This document shows positions 41,004 to 49,804 of a stretch of DNA of 64,000 nucleotides, one piece after another. Origin of the DNA: Phycisphaerae bacterium (lineage in GTDB: Bacteria; Planctomycetota; Phycisphaerae; Sedimentisphaerales; Anaerobacaceae); NCBI GenBank assembly GCA_016782865.1, contig JADHXR010000001.1:61613-125612 (forward strand), read 5' to 3'. The position numbers were made by a program, and so were the translations under genes. The notes beneath the pieces are model-generated. The model was given only the letters and a program-made list of their open reading frames with translations. It had not been told where the DNA came from and did not search any database. How positions within the stretch are numbered: the stretch's first letter is position 1; every line of letters starts with the position of its first letter.

Positions 41004-41864
41004 TTAATACCGCAACTGAGCCAGGGCCCAGGAGAGGATGCTGTTGGTTATAAGCTGCGGACGTCTCTGCTCGTCGAGCAGGTAGTGGATTGGCAAGACG
41101 CCGTGGCCGGTCTGGGCATAGGTTTGCAGCGAGAGGGACCTGCCGTCTTTGAGCTTGACGACCGTCGCGTCGTCACTGGTCAGGACCTGGCCGGGCTTGA
41201 ACAGTGACAGGTCCTGCAACAGATCAAACGTCACATCCAGCGCCGGATTTGCCTTGCGCATCAGAAAATCCAATATGGTCCACTGGGTGACAACGGAATT
41301 CTTTGTGCTGAATCCGTATTCATGATCGCCGCTTTCTATCCGGATCCGCCCGTCGTCACACCGGCCCTTTTCGTCTAGTTTGGACAGCGGATCAAGCTGG
41401 CCCTTCACAGATTTGCTGTAACTGCTCAGCGTCCATGTGCCGAGCGAATTCAGATCGTCGGTGTTGCAGACAATCCGGGCCTCCAGGAAATTGTCGAGCC
41501 CGCCTATGCGCGTTCGCTGGTTCACTTCATAGATGACCTGATCGCCGGCAGTCACCCGCTCGATAGCCACCCGGCCCAGGATCGAATTGGCAAATGTGCC
41601 CTGCCTGCCGTTGACCCAATTCCAATGGACAATGTCGTAAGTAAGACTGTAAGTTTCGTTCTTTCCCAACGGCGTCTCTGCCGGTGAAAAACGTTTCAAA
41701 TGATCGCGTATCGGCTTGACGGCGTAAGGACCGGTCGATGCGTCGATGCTCATATCCTCTTCAGTCTGTGCCGACAAAAGCGGCAGTCTGCCGGCGGTCA
41801 CCAGGGCCGTTGCAATCGCACCGGTCTTTAGAAATTGCCTTCTGTTCACGTCAGTTGCTTTCAT
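41004..41864 (-). CDS. Tat-exported protein of unknown function
   Basis: A 286-aa protein with a twin-arginine signal (NRRQFLKTGAIATALVTAGR). The mature part is beta-rich: TYSLTYDIVHWNWVNG, AIERVTAGDQVIYEVNQRTR, DNFLEARIVCNTDDL, then WTILDFLMRK and VVKLKDGRSLSLQTYAQTGH. I recognise no family; DUF6134-like exported proteins have a similar layout. It lies just behind the sulfatase gene and the MITE, whose sequence occupies the place of its promoter region: only 7 bases separate the element end from the ATG, and no good ribosome-binding site is visible. Expression may depend on read-through from the sulfatase. Confidence 0.65.
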   Translation of the reverse strand: MKATDVNRRQFLKTGAIATALVTAGRLPLLSAQTEEDMSIDASTGPYAVKPIRDHLKRFSPAETPLGKNETYSLTYDIVHWNWVNGRQGTFANSILGRVAIERVTAGDQVIYEVNQRTRIGGLDNFLEARIVCNTDDLNSLGTWTLSSYSKSVKGQLDPLSKLDEKGRCDDGRIRIESGDHEYGFSTKNSVVTQWTILDFLMRKANPALDVTFDLLQDLSLFKPGQVLTSDDATVVKLKDGRSLSLQTYAQTGHGVLPIHYLLDEQRRPQLITNSILSWALAQLRY

Positions 41865-41871
41865 CGTATTA

Positions 41872-42030
41872 GGCTCTGTCGCAAAACTCGATCTGGCTTC
41901 GAGCGGCTTGTTTTACGCCTGACTGCATCCGGCTGCATCGACAATAAAACCAATATCGCCTGCTTCGCCGTCTTTGCCAAGCGAAAAACCGCTTGCTCTC
42001 GGGCCGACGACGGAGTTTTCCGACAGAGCC
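41872..42030. mobile_element. 159-bp MITE, copy 1 (TA target)
   Basis: Begins GGCTCTGTCGCAAAACTC and ends GAGTTTTCCGACAGAGCC, inverted repeats of about 18 bp with one mismatch, flanked by TA on both sides. It is over 90% identical to the inverted copy at 47879-48037 and of the same length. The TA duplication suggests an IS630/Tc1-mariner type transposase acting in trans. Its final base completes the TAG stop of the sulfatase gene. Confidence 0.8.
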
Positions 42031-43349
42031 TAGCGTTCCGCCCTAACTTTCTCGTACCAGTTGACATAAGCTCTGTAGGGATCGCCCCGCCGGTCACGCG
42101 CCGGGATGCTGGTCCTTGCACGACCGGACGGCCCAGGATAAATCTCAATCTGCGATATGTACTCGGCGAAATTCCCACGGTGGCGTTTCTTCACGGCAGC
42201 GTACTCGGGATCGTCGGCAAGGCCTTTGGTCTCCAGAGGATCGTTCTTGATATCATACAGTCTGGCCCCGGCCGGGTAGATAATGCTCTTGAATTGCAGG
42301 TCCCTGATACAAACCGAGAGCGATCCGATGGAGGTCTCGCACACGACATAGTCGCGCCATGGGGTGCGTTTGCCTTCGAGCAGAGGACGCCAGCTTCTCG
42401 CAATAGTCGCCTTCGGCATCGGCGGTGCACCGGCATAGTCGCATACTGTTGCAGCTACATCTACGCCCGAGACCAGGTGTTGAATGTCTCGCACGCCTTG
42501 TCTGACCTTGCCTGGCCAGGAGACGATGGTGGGGACGCGGCTCGCCTCTTCTTCGAGGTAACCCTTGCTCACCTTGGCGTGAAAACCGAGTCCATCTCCA
42601 TGGTCGCAGGTCAGGACCAACAGCGTATTTGCACTGTGCGGGCCATTGCGAACCGCATCATAGAGCCTGCCAACCTCGGCATCGACCATCTCACACATTC
42701 GATAGTAGCTATAGATGTAATAGCGCCAATCCTGACGGCTCCACGTGCGGACTTGCCTCATCCCACCTTCTCTGTAACTGTAATCGAAGTTAGCCGGCAG
42801 CGGAGGAAGCTTATCTTTGATCTTCGGCGCAAAGGCGTACTTGCCCGGCCCGCCGTCAACCGACGCCGGGAAACAGCAATCATGAGGATTCAGGAAACCG
42901 ACGGACAAGAAGAACGGCTTATCGCTTGAGCGATTTTTCAGATACGCAACCGCCGAACGCGCCACCGTGGAGTCCCCCAATTCCCCGTGCCCCGAGCCGA
43001 GATGCAGGATCTTGAAACTCTGGGCTGCGCTGCGCCCGCTGACATGCCACTTGCCCGTATGGACGGTTTCGTAGCCTGCTTTGCGCAGCCATTGACCGAG
43101 GTCGGGAATCTTCGGGTCCATCGGATAACTGTTGATCACAACGCCGTGCTCTTTCGACATGCGCCCGGTGAACCAGCTCGCGCGCGCAGGGCAGCATTGA
43201 GGCATGGCCGAATATGACTCCATGAAGGAGTAGCCTTCGGCGACAATCTTGTCAATGTTGGGAGTCTGAACGTACTTGCACCCGTAAGCCGAGATGGCCT
43301 TGTGGTGCATCTGGTCCACGTGAACGAATACTATGTTAGGTTTCTTCAC
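42030..43349 (-). CDS. Sulfatase (FGly type)
   Basis: About 439 aa from the GTG at 43349, which follows AAGGAGATCGGC; the longer frame (to 43592) overlaps the GH2 gene and is not real. The start KKPNIVFVHVDQMHHKAIS contains the first metal Asp. The formylglycine signature is QCCPARASWFTGRM (Cys52, C-x-P-A-R variant). HTGKWHVSG and LTCDHGDGLGFH supply the basic and metal residues. There is no signal peptide, unlike the sulfatase at 12503, so it may be cytoplasmic or exported by another route. The TAG stop joins target-site TA with the first base of the MITE. Neighbours are GH2 upstream and the Tat protein downstream. Confidence 0.88.
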   Translation of the reverse strand: MKKPNIVFVHVDQMHHKAISAYGCKYVQTPNIDKIVAEGYSFMESYSAMPQCCPARASWFTGRMSKEHGVVINSYPMDPKIPDLGQWLRKAGYETVHTGKWHVSGRSAAQSFKILHLGSGHGELGDSTVARSAVAYLKNRSSDKPFFLSVGFLNPHDCCFPASVDGGPGKYAFAPKIKDKLPPLPANFDYSYREGGMRQVRTWSRQDWRYYIYSYYRMCEMVDAEVGRLYDAVRNGPHSANTLLVLTCDHGDGLGFHAKVSKGYLEEEASRVPTIVSWPGKVRQGVRDIQHLVSGVDVAATVCDYAGAPPMPKATIARSWRPLLEGKRTPWRDYVVCETSIGSLSVCIRDLQFKSIIYPAGARLYDIKNDPLETKGLADDPEYAAVKKRHRGNFAEYISQIEIYPGPSGRARTSIPARDRRGDPYRAYVNWYEKVRAER

Positions 43350-43367
43350 GCCGATCTCCTTGGTCTT

Positions 43368-43380
43368 TAGGCTCTGTCTA
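43368..43380. mobile_element. MITE footprint: 9-bp end between two TA
   Basis: TA-GGCTCTGTC-TA. The 9 bases equal the end of the 159-bp MITE and both sides carry TA, so it looks like the scar of an excised or collapsed copy. It forms the stop codon of the GH2 gene (TAG = TA plus G). Confidence 0.5.
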
Positions 43381-46140
43381 CGGATTCTTCTCGAAATAAA
43401 AACAAACGCTGCCCTTGTACTTGCCCGAAGCTTCGTTCTTTTGGCTTTCCGGCCCGAACTCATGAGCTTTGTTAAACTTCGTACCGATGGCCGGTATGCC
43501 GTGCAGCAGGGATATTCCGGTTGCAGGCAGGTCCAGTTCGGTTTGTCTCGGATCGGGCCCATTCTTCGGCGTGTAAACACCCAAGAAGACATCTTCGGTT
43601 CCGTTGAGCAAAGTGATCTTGCCCTCCTGCGTCTCGAATACCGCCCATTGCCAACCGGTGTAATAGCCTCTGAACTCCGGGAAATCCCAGGTCAAGCCCG
43701 GCGTGTGGTCCTTGTAATCGTTGCTCCATACATCCAGTCTGCCTCCCTTGGTCCGGTTCTTCCACACGCGGTGGGGTCCCCGGCCCACCCATTTCATCTT
43801 CCGCATTCTGCTCTCGGGGTAGTCAAACGTAATCCCCATCAGATCGAATTGCTCCTCAAGCTTATATTGATAGTCCAGCCTCACCCAGCCGCTGGGATAA
43901 ACCTTCCACTTCGCATTCAGACCGTTGTCAAACGTAGCTTCCACGAAAACATCGTTGCCATCCCGATGGTGTTTGAAGTCAGCCAGCCTGCTATCGCCCG
44001 TCACAAGCCGCGGTCCGGCGCCGAACGAGATATGCGCGCCGTACTTCTCGACCCTCGCCAGTTGGCCTGTCGCTTTGTCGAACGACAGGCTCAGACCATC
44101 GACCTTGACCAGCAGCTCCCGATCGTTCTCGGTTACGCTGATCTTCGCATCCTTCTTGCTTTGCTGGTCCACATACTGATGGCAGCTTGCACAATCTTTC
44201 TGGAGCCCCCATGACCACGTCCAGATATCTTCCCCTGTGGGATCAACTGCCGTCAGATAAAGTGCATGAGCCTGGCGCCAATCGTCCGGCAATTCCAGTT
44301 CGAGCGCGCCCCGATCGCCCGGCCTCACATCGGGACCGGGTACTTTCCCCTCGCCAACTACCGTATGTTCATCTTTGTCCTGCCATGGTTTCGGAAATTT
44401 CGCCAATTTCCACTCGAATCGGCAATCGCTCAGGTCGGTAAAACCATAGCGGTTTTCGACCTCAATGCGCCCTGAGAAATCTTCCGGCAACTCTCGCAGC
44501 CCGATCTGAATCGGCGACCAAATCTCTTTGATCGTGTAGAAGCTGCCTTCCTTCTGGCGGTACGGCCCGAGGATGCCGTCGGGAGCATGGTTGCCGTCGG
44601 TGTCGATGGCGCCGTTCTTATCGGTTCTCACCACACCTTCGTCAACCAGCGCCCAGAGAAATCCGCCTGCCCCGAGCGGAGAGTTGTAAATCAGGTTCCA
44701 GTAATCGTTGAGCCCCGCCCCGTGGCCGCCGTCGTATAGGCCGTGCAGGAATTCGGTCGGCATGAAGAGAGTCGACCCGCTCAGCTTCTTTTTGACGCTC
44801 TCATAGCCTTCGTAGTGGTCCGTATCGATGCCGTTGAAGTTTTCCCACGGATGCAACACCGTTCGCTTCTGCGGATCGTACAATTCAAACTGATCGTCCA
44901 GCTCCCGGTTCCAACCTCCCTCGTTGGCGTTGTCCCAGAACAGAATGCACGGATGGCTTACGTCGCGTGTTACAGTTTCGCGCACGAGTTTTTTGCCGAT
45001 GTCGGTATCGTAAGGGGGCCTCTGCCACCCGGCCAGTTCGTCCAGCACGTACAGGCCCAGCTCGTCGCATGCTTCGAGAAAATGCTTATCGGGAGGATAG
45101 TGTGACATTCGCACGGCATTCATGTTCATTTGTTTGATTAGCCGAACGTCGTCGCAACTGATCTGCCGGCTCAGGCAGCGCCCCGACTCGGGCCAGAAAC
45201 AATGGCGATTCACGCCCTTGAGGCGGATCTTTTCGCCGTTGAGAAACAGCCCCTGGCCCGGCCGGATTTCGAACGTGCGAAATCCGAAACGCTCGGCGGT
45301 TCTGTGAATGATTGTGTTGTCCTTCTTGAGGGATAACTCCAAGTCATAAAGATGGGGCGTCTCCGCAGTCCAGGATTCGATGCCCGCGACCTTGCCTCTG
45401 AGAGTGACCTTGCTTTGTCCGGTGGCCAGCCCTGCACTAAATACCCCTCCACCTCCGAGACCGCGGTTAGTGACAGTCCCGACAATTCGGTCCGCATCTG
45501 TGATGTTCTTCAGGTACACATCGGCAGAAATTGTGCCGTCAGCCCGCGCGTCGATTGCGGTTCGTTCAATAAACTGCCGTGGGAAAGCCTGCAAATATAC
45601 GGGCCGATAGATTCCTCCGAAGACCCAATAGTCAGCCTTTCGCTCAGCCGCTTCGACACTGGCGTTCGATGAAACCTTGTTGACCGTAACCTCCAGAACA
45701 TTGCTGCCGGCGAATTCGACCAGCTTGGTAATTTCGTACTTGAAGCGATAGAAGCCCCCCTGATGTTCAGGCCCGGCGGACTTGCCGTTGATCCATACCT
45801 GCGTGTCGGTCATGACGCCTTCAAAAACAATTAAGATCGCCTTGTCCGTCCAGTGCCAGGGGATCTCAAACCGGCAGCGGTATCTGCCCTGCTCAGAGGC
45901 CTTTGTCTTGTCCTGGCCGTAGTTATACGTTCCGAATCCCTGCAACTCCCAGTTCGATGGCACATCTACCGTCGTCCATCTGCCGCTATTTTGCCCCGCG
46001 GTGCAGTAGAACTCCCACTTGACGGGATCATCCTTGCCCTCGCCGGAAAGATATTGAAGCTCCGTCTCCTGTGCCGGCAATGTATCGCCGCCAAGAGCAA
46101 ATACCGCCAGCCCCGTCGTTAACATCCACAGTCTCAGCAT
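43378..46140 (-). CDS. GH2-family beta-galactosidase-like glycoside hydrolase, secreted
   Basis: A 920-aa protein with signal peptide MLRLWMLTTGLAVFALGGDT. GH2 domains in order: sugar-binding jelly roll (WTTVDVPSNWELQGFG, then VMTDTQVWINGKSAG), Ig-like domain (residues about 200-300), TIM barrel with KGVNRHCFWPESGR, the acid/base in LFWDNANEGGWN (about residue 400), a likely nucleophile Glu in PTEFLHG, and C-terminal beta domains. AAGGAGG lies before the ATG. It hydrolyses beta-galactosides, -mannosides or -glucuronides; the exact one is open. The downstream sulfatase gene suggests a sulfated glycan. Confidence 0.9.
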   Translation of the reverse strand: MLRLWMLTTGLAVFALGGDTLPAQETELQYLSGEGKDDPVKWEFYCTAGQNSGRWTTVDVPSNWELQGFGTYNYGQDKTKASEQGRYRCRFEIPWHWTDKAILIVFEGVMTDTQVWINGKSAGPEHQGGFYRFKYEITKLVEFAGSNVLEVTVNKVSSNASVEAAERKADYWVFGGIYRPVYLQAFPRQFIERTAIDARADGTISADVYLKNITDADRIVGTVTNRGLGGGGVFSAGLATGQSKVTLRGKVAGIESWTAETPHLYDLELSLKKDNTIIHRTAERFGFRTFEIRPGQGLFLNGEKIRLKGVNRHCFWPESGRCLSRQISCDDVRLIKQMNMNAVRMSHYPPDKHFLEACDELGLYVLDELAGWQRPPYDTDIGKKLVRETVTRDVSHPCILFWDNANEGGWNRELDDQFELYDPQKRTVLHPWENFNGIDTDHYEGYESVKKKLSGSTLFMPTEFLHGLYDGGHGAGLNDYWNLIYNSPLGAGGFLWALVDEGVVRTDKNGAIDTDGNHAPDGILGPYRQKEGSFYTIKEIWSPIQIGLRELPEDFSGRIEVENRYGFTDLSDCRFEWKLAKFPKPWQDKDEHTVVGEGKVPGPDVRPGDRGALELELPDDWRQAHALYLTAVDPTGEDIWTWSWGLQKDCASCHQYVDQQSKKDAKISVTENDRELLVKVDGLSLSFDKATGQLARVEKYGAHISFGAGPRLVTGDSRLADFKHHRDGNDVFVEATFDNGLNAKWKVYPSGWVRLDYQYKLEEQFDLMGITFDYPESRMRKMKWVGRGPHRVWKNRTKGGRLDVWSNDYKDHTPGLTWDFPEFRGYYTGWQWAVFETQEGKITLLNGTEDVFLGVYTPKNGPDPRQTELDLPATGISLLHGIPAIGTKFNKAHEFGPESQKNEASGKYKGSVCFYFEKNP

Positions 46141-46270
46141 AATCGTCTGACCTCCTTTGCACGTAGCGAAACGGCCCTTGTCCGTACGAATTGGCCCATT
46201 AGCGGTTTCATTCGGCCCATTATAACGGGAAATTGCGAAGCGAAAACCAAATAACGCCGTGGTGCCCGAC

Positions 46271-47158
46271 CTATCGATCAGTTCCGGGTGTGCCTATGTA
46301 CCCGGGCCCGCCTGTCCGGCTTCCGGGAGGACCAAAAGTGCTTGCGACAACATCCTGAATTTCACTCTCGCTGGGGTATGTGACCATGACAAAGCACTCG
46401 ATCCGGTACTCTTTTTCAGACTCGGATTTGGCGTACGATTCCGCCCTCCTGGGCAGATGAGACTTGGTATCCACAAAAACACGCCACCTCCTGCAGGTGC
46501 CTGCTTCAGAGACGGTGCCTTGCTGCATCCAATCGAGGTCATAGACTGCACAGCCAGGTATGACAGCCCCTACTGCCGGATCGTTCACGCGGCTCCATCG
46601 AGCACGCTCGGGAACGTCCTTCGCATCGGGAAAAGGCGCCACGCCGGAAAACGACACCACGGACTTCTCAAGCTCGGCAAGCCTCTCTTCGGTCAACGGC
46701 TCTGTCTGAACCTCAGACAAATACATCGTCATCTGGACTTTGCTCGAAATATCCCACAAAGCGAACCGCGCCTGATCGCCGCTGCCGGTTTTGAAGAGCC
46801 GCACTTTCAAGCTCTGCGATGTCCATACCTGCTGGTGGGGGCTCGTCTGCCCGGCTTCGAACGTAGAGACACAGATATTTCCGGCACCGCTCAATGTCCT
46901 GTAGAATTCTTCAACAGTGTCGGATCCCTTCTGCGGCACGCTCACGAACAAAGCGACGGCTATCAGGATTACCGCCGCGGCGGCCGCCGGCCCTGCAATC
47001 CTGCTGCTCAATATCAATCGCCGGGTGCCGAGCTGCCGCTGCTGCAGGCCCAAGCGAAGTGCGGCGAAAGAATCGCTGAGGATGCGCCTGTCGGTCTCGG
47101 CTCCGGTAGCTACGTGTAACTGCTCGATCCGGCATTCTATGTTGTCGGCGGGCTTCAT
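46271..47158 (-). CDS. Membrane anti-sigma-factor-like protein
   Basis: A 295-aa protein with one central helix (GPAAAAAVILIAVALFVSV, about residues 55-73). The N-terminal 50 residues are soluble and contain RIEQLHVATGAETDRRIL, as expected for a cytoplasmic anti-sigma domain. The C-terminal 220 residues are periplasmic and include a Cys-containing part. It starts 7 bases after the ECF sigma stop, which is the main argument for the role. There is no zinc HxxxCxxC motif. Downstream are the GH2 and sulfatase genes, which the sigma factor could control. Confidence 0.7.
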   Translation of the reverse strand: MKPADNIECRIEQLHVATGAETDRRILSDSFAALRLGLQQRQLGTRRLILSSRIAGPAAAAAVILIAVALFVSVPQKGSDTVEEFYRTLSGAGNICVSTFEAGQTSPHQQVWTSQSLKVRLFKTGSGDQARFALWDISSKVQMTMYLSEVQTEPLTEERLAELEKSVVSFSGVAPFPDAKDVPERARWSRVNDPAVGAVIPGCAVYDLDWMQQGTVSEAGTCRRWRVFVDTKSHLPRRAESYAKSESEKEYRIECFVMVTYPSESEIQDVVASTFGPPGSRTGGPGYIGTPGTDR

Positions 47159-47165
47159 TCTTTCA

Positions 47166-47696
47166 TCACTCCTTTAATATTGTCCGCAGTTTGCCAAGCC
47201 CATAACGATATCTGCCCTGCACCGTACTGATCGCAATACCCTGCATCGAGGCTATTTCCTTGAATTTCATCCTGCCGTTCAAGTGCAGGACAATTGTCTC
47301 TCGTTGCTCCGGCGGAAGCTGGGCCAAGGCGTCGGCTAACTGCCGCGACTGCTCACCGAAAACGGCTGACTTCTCGGGATCACCCGAATCGCCGGCTACC
47401 TGCCGGGCCTCGTCGAACTCCACCATGCGGTGCTTCTTCTTGCGATAGCTGTCTCTGACGCGGTTGACAACGCTGGTGGTCAGGTAGCTCCGCAGACTGC
47501 CGCGAAGCCGAAGGCGCCCGACTGTCCCGGCGAAAGAAACAAACACATCGTGAAGAACATCCTCGGCCGCGTTGTTGTCGTGCAATAGAGCGGTCGCTAT
47601 CGTCAGCAAGCTATCCTTGTACTCCATGTAAATCTGATGCAGGGCCTCTTCACTGCCGCGCTTGAGTTCCCGTATAAGACGCTTCTCATCCAGCAT
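47166..47696 (-). CDS. ECF-family RNA polymerase sigma factor
   Basis: A 176-aa sigma70 ECF protein. Region 2 is present as YKDSLLTIATALLHDNNAAEDVLHDVFVSF (D-rich -10 recognition) and region 4 as LAQLPPEQRETIVLHLNGRM, KEIASMQGIAISTVQGRYR, the helix-turn-helix that reads the -35. Between them is a basic linker (RKKKHRMVEF). The anti-sigma-like gene follows after 7 bases, and a GH2 and sulfatase gene further on. It probably activates these genes in response to an envelope or polysaccharide signal. Confidence 0.9.
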   Translation of the reverse strand: MLDEKRLIRELKRGSEEALHQIYMEYKDSLLTIATALLHDNNAAEDVLHDVFVSFAGTVGRLRLRGSLRSYLTTSVVNRVRDSYRKKKHRMVEFDEARQVAGDSGDPEKSAVFGEQSRQLADALAQLPPEQRETIVLHLNGRMKFKEIASMQGIAISTVQGRYRYGLGKLRTILKE

Positions 47697-47878
47697 CTAA
47701 ATCCAGCCTAATCAGCGATAATGTCGGTCATCGCTATCAATATGACGTTACAGCACGGACTTTAATCTAATAAAAATCGTCTCTTTGTGCCAGATTTATC
47801 CGGCGAATCAACGAAAACCGTCGACCCAGCGGAGTATTCGCTTGCTTTTGTGCGGAATAGTTGCGAGAATCTCAGCTA

Positions 47879-48037
47879 GGCTCTGTCTGAAAACTCCGTC
47901 GTCGGCCCGAGAGCGAGCGTTTTTTCGCCTGGCAAAGACGGCGAAGCAGGCGATATTGGTTGTATCGTCGATGCAGCCGGATACAGTCAGGCGGAAAATA
48001 AGCCGCTCGAAGCCAGATCGAGTTTTCAGACAGAGCC
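47879..48037. mobile_element. 159-bp MITE, copy 2 (TA target, inverted)
   Basis: GGCTCTGTCTGAAAACTC to GAGTTTTCAGACAGAGCC, TA outside both ends. Reverse complement of copy 1 with about a dozen substitutions and no length change. It stands in a 530-base gap between the ECF sigma start (47696) and arfB (48227), which otherwise holds only a 33-aa ORF. Confidence 0.8.
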
Positions 48038-48100
48038 TAATCGAAACGCGTGAAAAACTACGTCTGACACTGGTCCGATGAACAGGGAGACTGAATCGCC

Positions 48101-48202
48101 ATGGCGGCTGTGCTGATAGGTCCAAGAGAAGTCCTGGTAATTGTAATCGTTACCGCTATCGTGGTATTCGTAGCAGCACGCGGTCGCCGTCGAAAACGCT
48201 GA
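48101..48202 (+). CDS. 33-aa single-helix membrane ORF
   Basis: MAAVLIGPREVLVIVIVTAI followed by VVFVAARGRRRKR. One hydrophobic helix and an Arg/Lys-rich tail. IGPREVLVI resembles the TatA N-terminus (IGPxELLxI), but the rest of TatA is missing. AGGGAG lies 11 bases before the ATG. It is alone between the MITE and arfB. A chance ORF is not excluded. Confidence 0.4.
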   Translation: MAAVLIGPREVLVIVIVTAIVVFVAARGRRRKR

Positions 48203-48226
48203 GGCATCCGCATCGTCCGGCCAACT

Positions 48227-48664
48227 CTAATCCGCAAAACCTTCGGCCAAGTTCCTTTTGGCTCTCTGTTGCTTCAACAGGCTTCGCCGGCGTTTTTCCT
48301 CCAGCCGCCGCTTGTTGATCGCGTAGGGGATCTTTGTCTTTTTCCGCGCAGGCCGGGTCTTCAGAGCATCGGCCAACAACTGGCCCAATCGCTCGACGGC
48401 CACCCTGCGATTTGCCTTCTGCGTTCTATACTTCTGCGAAACCACTCTCAGCAGGCCGTTCTTGTCGGTCCGCGTTGCAAGCCGGGTAAGTATCCGCCGC
48501 TTCTGAGCGTCGGAAAGGCCTTCACAGTTGGTCACATCAAAAAACACAGTCACACGGGTGTTGACCTTATTGACGTTTTGCCCGCCGGGCCCGCCGCTCC
48601 GCGAAGCCTTGAAGACAAGCTCGTCTTCTGAAATAGATATGTCACTGGTAATTTCAATCATCAT
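48227..48664 (-). CDS. arfB: Alternative ribosome-rescue hydrolase (ArfB/YaeJ family)
   Basis: About 145 aa from the ATG at 48664 (MMIEITSDISISEDELV); the longer frame to 48739 is unrelated. The catalytic GGQ motif appears in SRSGGPGGQNVNKVNT, followed by the RF-type fold and the basic C-terminal tail (PYAINKRRLEEKRRR) that enters the empty mRNA channel. The enzyme releases peptides from stalled ribosomes. It lies 86 bases downstream of pheS. Confidence 0.88.
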   Translation of the reverse strand: MMIEITSDISISEDELVFKASRSGGPGGQNVNKVNTRVTVFFDVTNCEGLSDAQKRRILTRLATRTDKNGLLRVVSQKYRTQKANRRVAVERLGQLLADALKTRPARKKTKIPYAINKRRLEEKRRRSLLKQQRAKRNLAEGFAD

Positions 48665-48750
48665 ATCCGACCCTGGACTGCAAGGACAAGGGCGGTGACT
48701 CATCCCCCAGCCAGGCCTCTCGAACAATAGTCGTCCCAACGGGAAAGACC

Positions 48751-49740
48751 TTAGAACTGTCTCAGGAATCGCAGGTCGTTCTCAAAGAGCAGGCGGATAT
48801 CGGTTATGCCGTACTTCCGCATGGCCAGCCGCTCGATGCCGAATCCGAATGCCCAGCCGGTATATTTCTCGCTGTCTATTCCCACGGCGTCAAAAACGTT
48901 CGGGTCGACCATGCCGCAGCCGCCCATCTCCACCCAGCTTTCGTGCCCGCTCTTATCTTTCATGAGCAGGTCAACCTCGGCGCTCGGCTCGGTGAAGGGA
49001 AAGAAGCTCGGGCGGAAGCGCCATTTCGTCTCGGGACCGAAAAAGGCATGGATGAACTGTTCGATGGCGGTCTTCATGTCGACCATGCTGACACCCTCGT
49101 CGACAACCAAGGCCTCGAGCTGGTGGAACATGTACATGTGCGTCGCATCGACGGTGTCCGGGCGGTAGACCCGCCCCGGTGCTACAATTCGAATGGGCGG
49201 CTTGGTGCGCTCCATGACGCGAATTTGAATCGTCGACGTCTGGCTCCGCAGCAACGTGTTGTCGTCGATATAGAAATTATCCGAAGGGTCCCGCGCCGGA
49301 TGCTCGGGGCCGATGTTCAGCGCGATGAAATTGTGCCACTCGTCCTCGACCTCAGGACCGTACGCCACGCCGAATCCCATCCGGCCGAATATCTCCAGAA
49401 GCTCGTTCAGGGTCTGTGTAATAACATGCGGCTTGCCGATGTTGACAGGCAAGCCCGGCAAAGTGACATCTACCAGCTCTTTCGGCTTTTCCTGCCGCCC
49501 CTCCAAAGAGTTCTTCAACTGCTCGAACGCCTTGGTGATATCGTTCTTTATCCTGTTCGCAAGCTCGCCCGCCTGGGGCTTTTGCTCGCGCGGCAGCTTG
49601 CCTATCTGGCTGAGTAATTGTGTGATCCGGCCTTTGCGACCCAGGTACTTTATCCGGAATTCTTCCAGCACGGCCAGATCGGTGACTTTCTGCAATTCAG
49701 CGAGGGCGTCGCTGCCGATTTGTTTAAATTGCTCGAGCAT
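48751..49740 (-). CDS. pheS: Phenylalanine--tRNA ligase alpha subunit
   Basis: About 329 aa from ATG 49740 (MLEQFKQIGSDALAELQKVT). Class II core elements are VTLPGLPVNIGKPHVITQT, GFGVAYGPEVEDEWHNF, the RPDTVDATHMYMFHQLEA segment with the aminoacylation pocket, FRPSFFPFTEPSAEVDL and GWAFGFGIERLAM. The N-terminal coiled coil that binds tRNA is present. The gene follows rplT by 64 bases. PheT, which often follows, is not next; arfB is, so the beta subunit must be elsewhere. Confidence 0.93.
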   Translation of the reverse strand: MLEQFKQIGSDALAELQKVTDLAVLEEFRIKYLGRKGRITQLLSQIGKLPREQKPQAGELANRIKNDITKAFEQLKNSLEGRQEKPKELVDVTLPGLPVNIGKPHVITQTLNELLEIFGRMGFGVAYGPEVEDEWHNFIALNIGPEHPARDPSDNFYIDDNTLLRSQTSTIQIRVMERTKPPIRIVAPGRVYRPDTVDATHMYMFHQLEALVVDEGVSMVDMKTAIEQFIHAFFGPETKWRFRPSFFPFTEPSAEVDLLMKDKSGHESWVEMGGCGMVDPNVFDAVGIDSEKYTGWAFGFGIERLAMRKYGITDIRLLFENDLRFLRQF

Positions 49741-49743
49741 TAT

Positions 49744-49778
49744 TTCGTATGTCGTAGATCGTATGTTGTATGTCGTCG
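49744..49778. repeat. Short CGTATGTCGTA-type repeat
   Basis: CGTATGTCGTAGATCGTATG then TTGTATGTCGT, two to three near copies of an 11-base unit in the gap between rplT and pheS. Confidence 0.55.
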
Positions 49779-49804
49779 CCGGCAACGCCGGGGCAAAATG
49801 CGAT

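Noticed and set aside
41872..48037. Composite transposon bounded by two inverted MITEs
   Set aside because: No transposase and each copy has its own TA duplication, so the two look like independent insertions.
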